Of a stretch of 53,254 bases of DNA, positions 45,864 through 53,254 are shown piece by piece. Under the pieces are notes generated by a model. The model was not told the DNA's origin and made no database searches. It worked only from the letters and a program-made list of their open reading frames with translations. Where the stretch lies: positions 1-53,254 of the forward strand of contig JACRAR010000026.1 in the NCBI GenBank assembly GCA_016234745.1. Direction: 5' to 3'. This DNA is from Betaproteobacteria bacterium. Its GTDB lineage: Bacteria; Pseudomonadota; Gammaproteobacteria; Burkholderiales; Rhodocyclaceae. How positions within the stretch are numbered: the stretch's first letter is position 1; every line of letters starts with the position of its first letter. The translations under genes and the position numbers were made by a program.

Positions 45864-46234
45864 GCTTTGCGGCAGGTGCCGGGACGAAAGCGGACGACCT
45901 GGGCGGTCAGGCCCTGTCCGGACCCGCAGCCGCAGGATGCCGATTTGTTCGGATTGGTGAAGCTGAAGCCGCCTTCCAGGCGTGACTCGATGAAGTCGAT
46001 GGTGTAGCCCGCAAGCAGTGCGCAGGTATCCGCCGGCAGGAACAGCGTGACGCCTTTCTCCTGTATGACCGTGTCTCCTGACCTCGGACCGGCTTCGACG
46101 CTGAAACTGGAGTCGAAACCGGAGCATCCGCCTTCTTTCACGCTGAGACGGAAACCCGCCCCCGGACCGGCACCGGACAGACGGAGCATGCGTTGCATGA
46201 ACCTTGTTGCGGCGGGCGTGAACGTGACACACAT
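45860..46234 (-). CDS. IscA/HesB-type iron-sulfur assembly protein (nif-associated)
   Basis: A 124-aa A-type carrier. Cluster ligands are in KEGGCSGFDSSF and the C-terminal SASCGCGSGQ. A short extension follows the CGCG. The AGGAGAG ribosome site precedes the ATG at 46234. It lies between nifB and nifZ and probably supplies Fe-S clusters to nitrogenase maturation (IscA-nif/HesB type). Confidence 0.92.
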   Translation of the reverse strand: MCVTFTPAATRFMQRMLRLSGAGPGAGFRLSVKEGGCSGFDSSFSVEAGPRSGDTVIQEKGVTLFLPADTCALLAGYTIDFIESRLEGGFSFTNPNKSASCGCGSGQGLTAQVVRFRPGTCRKA

Positions 46235-46248
46235 GCGTTCTCTCCTTG

Positions 46249-47745
46249 TCAGGCGGCAGTCGCCATTTTTTCGAGGCGGGCCGCATAGCGTTCAAAGTAT
46301 TTCAGAGCGGAAGCCTCGATGTATTCATGGGCGAAATCCTCGACGGCCTCGATCCCGGCCTGCTGTAGATCCTTGCGCGGGCAGTGGCCGATTTTCGCCA
46401 CCAGCACCGCCACGCAACCATAGAGGGCCTGGAGGATGGAGGGCATGGCTGCATCTTCTTCATAGCCGCCCATGCAGTAGTGGTCCATCTTGCGATGCCC
46501 GATGAAATTCGTGCCGGCGCTGCTCACCTCGTAAATCTGGAATTCGGACGCGTGACCGAAGTGCTGGTTGATGCGACCGCTGCCCTTGGTCGCCACAGCG
46601 ATCTGAATCTTCAGATCGGCCCAGGCGCCAGCCAGATTTTTCTTTTCGGCTTCCCGGGCGTTGCGCTGATCGAAGCGTTCCGCAGCGACAAGCTCACGGT
46701 AGGCACGCCGCGCATCCATGTCGTAGGCGGGCACAGCCTCGAGCTTGGCCAAGCTGTAATCTGCCGACAAATCTTCGCCGAGCAGGCCGACGGCATCCGC
46801 TCGACACTGGCGGCAATGGCGCATGAGGTTCATGTTGCCTGCGCAGGCATCGTGCAGCGTCTTCAGTTCGGCGGGTGTCGGCCCGCGCTGACCGATTAGT
46901 CCGAAATGGGTGCCATGCGCCGGGTCGGAGATCAGCGGCATGATGTTATGCAGGAAGGCGCCGCGCGCCTTTACCGCCAGATTGACTTCCTTCAGATGCT
47001 GGTCGTTGACGCCGGGAATCATCACCGAGTTCACCTTGACCAATACTCCCGCCGCTGTCAGCGCTTCGAGCCCTTCCAATTGCCGTTCGCTGAGGATTCG
47101 AGCCGCATCCGGGCCGGTCCAGCGCTTGTTGCGGTAGAAGATCCACGGGTAGATGCGCTCACCCACATCAGAATCGATCATGTTGATGGTGATGGTGACA
47201 TGATCGATGTTGAGATTCTTGATTGCTGCCACATGATCCGGAAGAGCGAGCCCATTGGTGGACAGGCACAGTTTGATGTCGGGCGCAGCCTGTTGGATCA
47301 GTTGGCAAGTGCGAAAAGTTTTCTCGGCATTGGCAAGCGCATCTCCCGGCCCGGCAATGCCGACCACGGAGAGCTGCGGGATGCGTGCGGCGACGGCCAG
47401 AACCTTGTGGGCCGCCTGCTCCGGCGTAAGCCGTTCGCTGACCACACCGGGCCGGCTCTCATTGCTGCAGTCGTACTTGCGATTGCAGTAGTGGCACTGG
47501 ATATTGCAAGCCGGTGCGACGGCCACATGCATGCGTGCGAAGTGGTGATGCGCCTCCTCGCTGTAGCAGGGATGGTCCTTGATGCGTTCCCAGACGGATC
47601 CGGGCAGATCGTCCTGGCCGGCCGATGTGCCGCAACCGGATTTCGAGTTGCTGCCCTTGGCGGCACAACCCGTCTGCCGGGATACGATTTCGAACACCCG
47701 CCGCGGAGCGGAACCGATCGCCGCCAATGCGTTTTCATGAGACAT
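46249..47745 (-). CDS. nifB: FeMo-cofactor biosynthesis protein NifB
   Basis: A 498-aa radical SAM enzyme making NifB-co, the Fe8S9C precursor. The SAM cluster ligands C80, C84 and C87 are in [15 protein letters not shown]. The C-terminal NifX-like domain is recognisable ([34 protein letters not shown]). The ATG at 47745 follows CAGGAG; the extra codons upstream have no ribosome site. It heads nifB-iscA-nifZ-nifT-SIR2-like behind its own sigma-54 promoter and two NifA sites. Confidence 0.97.
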   Translation of the reverse strand: MSHENALAAIGSAPRRVFEIVSRQTGCAAKGSNSKSGCGTSAGQDDLPGSVWERIKDHPCYSEEAHHHFARMHVAVAPACNIQCHYCNRKYDCSNESRPGVVSERLTPEQAAHKVLAVAARIPQLSVVGIAGPGDALANAEKTFRTCQLIQQAAPDIKLCLSTNGLALPDHVAAIKNLNIDHVTITINMIDSDVGERIYPWIFYRNKRWTGPDAARILSERQLEGLEALTAAGVLVKVNSVMIPGVNDQHLKEVNLAVKARGAFLHNIMPLISDPAHGTHFGLIGQRGPTPAELKTLHDACAGNMNLMRHCRQCRADAVGLLGEDLSADYSLAKLEAVPAYDMDARRAYRELVAAERFDQRNAREAEKKNLAGAWADLKIQIAVATKGSGRINQHFGHASEFQIYEVSSAGTNFIGHRKMDHYCMGGYEEDAAMPSILQALYGCVAVLVAKIGHCPRKDLQQAGIEAVEDFAHEYIEASALKYFERYAARLEKMATAA

Positions 47746-47804
47746 GAAGCACTCCTGCGAAACGCACAAGTCAGTGGACTTGCGCTGTCATCGCCCGTGC
47801 TTTT

Positions 47805-47819
47805 GCAATGCTCATGCCA
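47805..47819 (-). promoter_or_regulatory. Sigma-54 promoter of nifB
   Basis: Minus strand TGGCATGAGCATTGC, with GG and GC 10 bp apart. The predicted start is near 47794, about 50 nt before the nifB ATG. Confidence 0.9.
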
Positions 47820-47889
47820 GCGATTGAAAACCAGGGAATAGGCGTTGAATATTATCGGCTTAGCGTAGAGCGACGGCTTGTTTCAGAGA

Positions 47890-47905
47890 TGTCGTGGTAA
47901 CGACA
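47890..47905 (-). promoter_or_regulatory. NifA activator site 1 of nifB
   Basis: TGTCGTGGTAACGACA, a perfect TGT-N10-ACA with arms TGTCG/CGACA, 71 bp upstream of the -24 box. Confidence 0.88.
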
Positions 47906-47918
47906 ACGCGGTGCGGTT

Positions 47919-47934
47919 TGTCGTGTTTGCGACA
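47919..47934 (-). promoter_or_regulatory. NifA activator site 2 of nifB
   Basis: TGTCGTGTTTGCGACA, a second perfect TGT-N10-ACA 29 bp (almost three helical turns) from site 1. It ends only 10 bp before the nifA stop codon. Confidence 0.88.
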
Positions 47935-47943
47935 GGACATCCC

Positions 47944-49572
<1,629 letters not shown>

Positions 49573-49629
49573 TTTTTTCTCCAAGTTCTAAAGCTGTCCC
49601 CTCCGGAGTTTTGTTTTGCTGAAACCGTC

Positions 49630-49644
49630 GCAGCTTCCGTGCCA
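49630..49644 (-). promoter_or_regulatory. Sigma-54 promoter of nifA
   Basis: Minus strand TGGCACGGAAGCTGC, with a perfect TGGCACG at -24 and GC 10 bp after GG. The predicted start is near 49618, about 45 nt before the GTG start. This implies that nifA itself needs a sigma-54 activator (NifA or NtrC). Confidence 0.8.
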
Positions 49645-49689
49645 GCGGTAAGGGATTAGGAAATCGACTTGGTCACAATTGCGACAATT

Positions 49690-49704
49690 TGTCGGATCGC
49701 GACA
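49690..49704. promoter_or_regulatory. Variant NifA-like site in the nifA-modA region
   Basis: TGTCGGATCGCGACA has the same TGTCG/CGACA arms as the other NifA sites but a spacer shorter by one base (TGT-N9-ACA). It is 46 bp upstream of the nifA -24 box and 109 bp before modA. Another CGACA lies just to the left (49682-49686). Confidence 0.5.
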
Positions 49705-49812
49705 AAACCCGTATTGACCCGTTTCAAGCCAATCGCTTGGCACGACAGGGTTTGGAGAGATTCCGGCAACTTGGTTCAAGTCTTGCATACACAGCATTTG
49801 TCAAGAATCCGG

Positions 49813-50610
49813 ATGCCCAACATGTTTCGCTTGTCGCTGATTGTTCATCGTGCGGTTGTTCGTGTGCTTGCAATTGTCGCCACGCTGTTTGTTTGCGTCG
49901 GCACCAGTCCGTCGGCATGGGCGGAGGAGTTGACGGTATCCGCGGCGGCCAGTCTGACGGATGCATTCAGGGAAATTGGCAAGGCTTTCGAGGCAGGCAA
50001 GCCGGGTACCCGGATCATCTTCAACTTCGGCGCCTCCGGGCCGCTGTTGCAGCAGATCGCCCAGGGCGCACCGGTGGACGTGTTCGCCAGCGCCGACCAG
50101 GAAACCAAGGATCGCGCTGCTGCCAAGGCATTGATCGTTGCAGATTCGCGCATGGTTTTTGCCAACAACCAACTGGTGCTGGCGATTCCTGCCGGCGCCG
50201 CACTTGTGCCGATATTTCTCAATGATCTGACTGCAAGCGGCTATCGCCGCATTGCCATTGGCAGTCCGGCATCCGTGCCGGCCGGCCGCTATGCGCGCGA
50301 AGCCACCGATGCCGCGGGCCTGACGGAGGCGCTGCAGGACAGGTTCATCTACGCCGACAGCGTGCGACAGGTGCTGGCCTATGTGGCGCGTGCCGAGGTC
50401 GACGCCGGATTCGTTTATCGCACCGATGCGCTGATCGACAAGGAGCGCGTGAAAATTGCGCTTGAACTGCCGACCCGAACGCCAGTGTCTTATCCCGTAG
50501 CCCAGGTTGCGACCACAAAGCGTCCGGCGCTGTCGCGCGAATTCATCGCTTATCTGCGCACAGCACCGGCCCAGGCTGTACTGACGCGCTTCGGGTTCCG
50601 CAAACCCTGA
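49813..50610 (+). CDS. modA: Molybdate ABC transporter substrate-binding protein ModA
   Basis: A 265-aa periplasmic molybdate-binding protein. The N-terminal signal peptide (hydrophobic core about residues 10-30) ends at ..SAWA-EELTVSAAASLTDAF, where mature ModA proteins begin. Oxyanion-binding segments are seen at FNFGASGPLLQQIAQGAPVD and IGSPASVPAGRYA. Two in-frame ATGs (49813 and 49822) are possible; neither has a strong ribosome site. modB follows after 3 bp. Supplies Mo for FeMo-cofactor. It is divergent from nifA. Confidence 0.94.
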   Translation: MPNMFRLSLIVHRAVVRVLAIVATLFVCVGTSPSAWAEELTVSAAASLTDAFREIGKAFEAGKPGTRIIFNFGASGPLLQQIAQGAPVDVFASADQETKDRAAAKALIVADSRMVFANNQLVLAIPAGAALVPIFLNDLTASGYRRIAIGSPASVPAGRYAREATDAAGLTEALQDRFIYADSVRQVLAYVARAEVDAGFVYRTDALIDKERVKIALELPTRTPVSYPVAQVATTKRPALSREFIAYLRTAPAQAVLTRFGFRKP

Positions 50611-50613
50611 GCC

Positions 50614-51276
50614 ATGGATGCAAGCAACGCACCGATCCTGCTCACGCTCAAGGTGGCCAGCCTGGCCACGCTGGTGGCCGCGCTGGTCGGCATCCCCCTG
50701 GCGCGTTGGGTGGCCTGCAGCCGCAATTGGTTGCGTGACTGGATCGATGCCATGCTGATGCTGCCCTTGGTGTTGCCGCCGACCGTGCTGGGCTATTACC
50801 TGATCGTGGTCGTAGGCCGCAACGGACCGCTGGGAAGCTGGCTCGAAAACGTTTTCGGGGTGAGCCTGATGTTCACCTGGCAGGGCGCGGTGATCGCTGC
50901 CACGCTGGTGGCGTTGCCGTTGGTTTACAAGGCGGCGCGAGCAGCATTCGAGGAAGTCTCCTCAAGTTATGAACATGCGGCACGCCTGCTTGGCTCAGGT
51001 GAAATCGAATTATTTTTTCGCGTCACCCTGCCGGTTGCCTCGCGCGGGATTGTGGCGGGCCTGATGCTCACTTTCGCCCGGGCCATGGGCGAATTCGGCG
51101 CCACCCTCATGATCGCGGGGAACCTGCCCGGCAAAACCCAGACGCTCTCGATTGCCATTTACGACGCAGTTCAGGCCGGACAGGAGGACTACGCCATTTT
51201 CCTGGTGGGCATCATCTCTCTGCTCTGCGTCGGTGTCCTGCTGGGCTCGGGGCGTCTCTTGCAGGTCAGGTATTGA
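50614..51276 (+). CDS. modB: Molybdate ABC transporter permease ModB
   Basis: A 220-aa inner-membrane permease with about five hydrophobic segments (LTLKVASLATLVAALVGIPL, AMLMLPLVLPPTVLGYYLIV and others). The cytoplasmic coupling loop is EHAARLLGSGEIELFFRVTLP and contains the EAA-type Gly. modA ends 3 bp before and modC begins 1 bp after. Confidence 0.95.
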   Translation: MDASNAPILLTLKVASLATLVAALVGIPLARWVACSRNWLRDWIDAMLMLPLVLPPTVLGYYLIVVVGRNGPLGSWLENVFGVSLMFTWQGAVIAATLVALPLVYKAARAAFEEVSSSYEHAARLLGSGEIELFFRVTLPVASRGIVAGLMLTFARAMGEFGATLMIAGNLPGKTQTLSIAIYDAVQAGQEDYAIFLVGIISLLCVGVLLGSGRLLQVRY

Positions 51277-51277
51277 A

Positions 51278-52024
51278 ATGCGCCTGGACGTAGACCTCAC
51301 CCTGACCCTGGAAAGCCGCAAGCGACGGTTTGATCTGAATGTGGCGTTCTCTTCCGATGAAGACCGCATCGTCGTGTTCGGCCAGTCGGGCGCCGGCAAG
51401 AGCGCCACGCTCCAGGCCATCGCCGGTCTGCTCAGGCCGCGACAGGGACGCATCGTGGTGGGGGAACGCACCTTGTTCGATTCCTCGCGCCATATCGATC
51501 TGCCGGCACGTGAGCGCCGCGTCGGTTACGTGTTTCAGGATTACGCATTGTTTCCGCATCTGACGCTATGGGATAACGTGGCGTACGGGCTGAAACATAT
51601 CGGCAAATGGCGCTTGTCGGAGATTGAGCGTGCACAAGTTGTCGATATGCTGAAGCTCATGGGATTGCATCATCTTGCCGAGGCGAGACCGGAAACGCTT
51701 TCCGGTGGACAACGCCAGCGTGTGGCATTGGCACGCGCACTGGTTACCCAGCCGCAACTATTGCTGATGGATGAGCCCTTTGCCGCGCTCGACTTTCGTC
51801 TGCGCCAGCGCATGCGCGAAGAACTCGCAGAAATTCAACAGCGCTTCGCCGTTCCTCTGATCCTGATTACTCACGACTTGCAGGATGTCGAACATCTTGG
51901 TCAGACCGTGGTGGTGATCGATCTCGGTCAGGTGACCAGAACGATTCCGCTCCAATCCCTGCGCCAAAGTTGCGGCGCAGATACACTGATGGCGGAACTT
52001 GCTCAGTTATGCGGCGGTGCCTGA
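51278..52024 (+). CDS. modC: Molybdate ABC transporter ATP-binding protein ModC
   Basis: A 248-aa ATPase. Walker A is GQSGAGKSATLQAIAG, the ABC signature is TLSGGQRQRVALARAL, Walker B is LLLMDEPFAALD, and the switch His is LITHDLQD. E. coli ModC is about 352 aa; the roughly 100-aa C-terminal TOBE/MOP molybdate-binding domain is absent here, so feedback inhibition by molybdate through that domain is not possible. The ATG at 51278 overlaps nothing and directly follows modB. Confidence 0.94.
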   Translation: MRLDVDLTLTLESRKRRFDLNVAFSSDEDRIVVFGQSGAGKSATLQAIAGLLRPRQGRIVVGERTLFDSSRHIDLPARERRVGYVFQDYALFPHLTLWDNVAYGLKHIGKWRLSEIERAQVVDMLKLMGLHHLAEARPETLSGGQRQRVALARALVTQPQLLLMDEPFAALDFRLRQRMREELAEIQQRFAVPLILITHDLQDVEHLGQTVVVIDLGQVTRTIPLQSLRQSCGADTLMAELAQLCGGA

Positions 52025-52059
52025 GGGATCAGCGCCTTTTCCATTGACACTCGTTACTC

Positions 52060-53043
52060 ATGGATACTGACAACAACATTATTCCTTTGGGGGAAAAACG
52101 CGAAATCGATGGACACGTTCGCGTTTATTACTATGGCTATTGGATAAAGGCATATTCGGTGCCCGCCGATACGCTGCAAACAAAGAAATTGCTGATTGAG
52201 GCCCTGACACGCCGGTTGTTCAACCACACGGAATATGGCCTGAATATCCCCGGTGTGCGGCTTGACGAAGCCAGGGCAGCCTACGCAGAAGAAGCCGATC
52301 CGGCAAAACGCCGGGTTAAGGGAGCGATGCTGGCGGGAGCGCTCTTCAACCGGGCAACCGCAATTTTCACCAAGCTGGTGGAAATACAGGCGCTTGGTGT
52401 TGACATTCAGCCCGACAACCAATTGATGCGCGAGTGCGGCCAATGCCTCAAGGAATCTTTGACGCTCGGCAAGCTGGTTATGCACCGTAGTGGCGAAGAA
52501 GGTATAGACGAACTCTGGGGTGAGCCGTTCAAGGCATTCTCCATCCCAATCGCCGACTTCTTCGAGAGCCGCTATATCAAGATCGCTCAAACCATGCGCG
52601 ATATAGACAAACTTTGCGCTACGATCGTTTCGGAGATCGGAGAACTGTCATCATTTGCAGCCGCAGTGCCGCTGGTTTTGGATCTGTGCGTACAAGCCAA
52701 GACGAAGGCAGAGACCTTGGCCACCGATCCGGAAATATTTGATGTTTGGGCGGAGTTTGTGGTTTCGCTCGAGCGGATTCAGGCATTCATGCCTGAAATT
52801 GACGCTAATGCAAATCTGGAACTTCTCCACGAAATTGAACGCGGTCGCCAGCTAATCTTACGCGGAGCCTCTTTGATCAGCGATATAACTCGTGCCCGGG
52901 TGCCGATGCCAAAAAGTACTCGCGAATATATCGATCAATGTTTGGCCTACCGAAAAGCTTGCGTTCATATGCCTGCGCTCTTTTCTGGAATGGTTCGTGT
53001 GGCGCGATCTGATCTTGAACAAAACAGAAAGAGCGCAGGGTAG
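52060..53043 (+). CDS. Protein of unknown function between modABC and narI
   Basis: A 327-aa predicted cytoplasmic, mostly helical protein that I do not recognise. No signal peptide, membrane helix or catalytic motif is evident. A single ECGQC near residue 126-130 is the only Cys pair. The N-terminal 45 residues are beta-rich (GHVRVYYYGYWIKAYSV), the rest long helices (DEARAAYAEEADPAKRRV, IERGRQLILRGASLISDI). It starts 35 bp after modC and could be read with it. The stop codon lies in the loop of the narI terminator hairpin. Codon use resembles the neighbours, so it looks like a real gene. Confidence 0.7.
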   Translation: MDTDNNIIPLGEKREIDGHVRVYYYGYWIKAYSVPADTLQTKKLLIEALTRRLFNHTEYGLNIPGVRLDEARAAYAEEADPAKRRVKGAMLAGALFNRATAIFTKLVEIQALGVDIQPDNQLMRECGQCLKESLTLGKLVMHRSGEEGIDELWGEPFKAFSIPIADFFESRYIKIAQTMRDIDKLCATIVSEIGELSSFAAAVPLVLDLCVQAKTKAETLATDPEIFDVWAEFVVSLERIQAFMPEIDANANLELLHEIERGRQLILRGASLISDITRARVPMPKSTREYIDQCLAYRKACVHMPALFSGMVRVARSDLEQNRKSAG

Positions 53044-53058
53044 CGAAACCCTGCGCTC
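53031..53058 (-). terminator. Intrinsic terminator of narI overlapping the unknown gene's stop
   Basis: GAGCGCAGGGT (53031-53041) and ACCCTGCGCTC (53048-53058) form a perfect 11-bp stem with a 6-nt loop. On the minus strand it is followed by TTTCTGTTTTG, i.e. a T-rich tail, so it fits as the terminator of the narI transcript. On the plus strand no T-tract follows. The loop contains the stop of the 327-aa gene. Confidence 0.75.
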
Positions 53059-53115
53059 AAATGCGGAAGCTCCTGAAAATCGTGGACGTTAACTATTAAC
53101 TAATCCGAGAAAGAA

Positions 53116-53254
53116 TCAGCGCGCGCGCACCAGCTGATAGGCGCGCGTCAGGTAGCCGATGGCCGCGAAGCCGCTCCAGATATGCACCAGGCGCGTGAAG
53201 GGGAAGATCAGGAAGATCGTCAGGCCGATGAACAGGTGCAGCTTGAAGAGGATC
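53116..53254 (-). CDS. narI: Respiratory nitrate reductase gamma subunit NarI, C-terminal end only
   Basis: The last 45 residues of NarI, the membrane haem b subunit that passes quinol electrons to Nar[22 protein letters not shown] and [20 protein letters not shown] match the C-terminal transmembrane helix and tail, including the haem-ligand His in the HLF and VHIW positions. The N-terminal part and the rest of the nar operon are outside the window. It indicates an organism able to respire nitrate. Confidence 0.85.
   Translation of the reverse strand, partial: ILFKLHLFIGLTIFLIFPFTRLVHIWSGFAAIGYLTRAYQLVRAR

Noticed and set aside
49738-49755. TGGCACGACAGGGTTTGG as a sigma-54 promoter for modA
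   Set aside because: The -24 part is perfect, but 10 bp after GG the sequence is TT instead of GC, so the essential -12 element is missing.

Overview
The window reads as a free-living, nitrogen-fixing betaproteobacterium, most likely of the Rhodocyclales (inference from gene content: a nifHDK/nifENX/nifB-nifA cluster with draT-draG, a Shethna-type ferredoxin, an O2-sensitive-type NifA, a NarGHI-type nitrate reductase end and GC-rich coding sequence). No rRNA, tRNA or CRISPR array was seen.

Layout. 1-5.3 kb (minus): start of cheW, an HBM-type chemoreceptor, and a two-component pair (cache/HAMP/PAS histidine kinase plus NarL-type regulator). 5.6-14.7 kb: amino-acid catabolism, with a CBS-domain protein and bifunctional PutA (minus), then alanine dehydrogenase, a single-chain arginase/ornithine-aminotransferase fusion, and an ALDH7-type semialdehyde dehydrogenase (plus). 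Together these can take arginine through ornithine and glutamate semialdehyde to glutamate, and proline to glutamate. 14.8-19.6 kb: the stress operon prkA-yeaH-spoVR. A 31-bp element shared by the putA/ald gap and the prkA leader (25/31 identical, almost the same distance from both plus-strand starts) suggests shared control.

19.9-53 kb: the nif region, in pieces. nifV-nifW (plus) converge on nifE-nifN-nifX-DUF269-fdxB-nifQ (minus). nifH-nifD-nifK-FeSII lies 12.5 kb away (minus). draT-draG runs divergently from nifH. nifB-iscA-nifZ-nifT-SIR2-like follows nifA (minus). modABC (plus) supplies molybdate. Five sigma-54 promoters can be read (nifV, nifE, nifH, nifB, nifA). Those of nifE, nifH and nifB carry perfect TGT-N10-ACA NifA sites with the extended form TGTCG-N6-CGACA; nifV and nifA have near-sites. 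NifH Arg102 is the residue expected to be ADP-ribosylated by DraT and released by DraG.

Between FeSII and nifE the nif cluster is interrupted by an accessory island: a type I restriction-modification operon (half-size hsdS, DUF2188, hsdM, dinD, hsdS, HAD hydrolase, hsdR, YgjP-like metalloprotease) and a DUF4062-like protein. These sit between two perfect 127-bp inverted repeats, and an AbrB/PIN toxin-antitoxin pair lies just outside. nifE keeps its own sigma-54 promoter and NifA site, so the interruption need not silence it. The window ends with an unrecognised 327-aa protein and the C-terminus of NarI, separated by a terminator hairpin.

Most unusual features: the arginase-OAT fusion with a slippage-prone 10-bp tandem repeat at its 3' end, the SIR2-like gene inside the NifA regulon next to draTG, and the inverted-repeat-bounded defence island inside nif.
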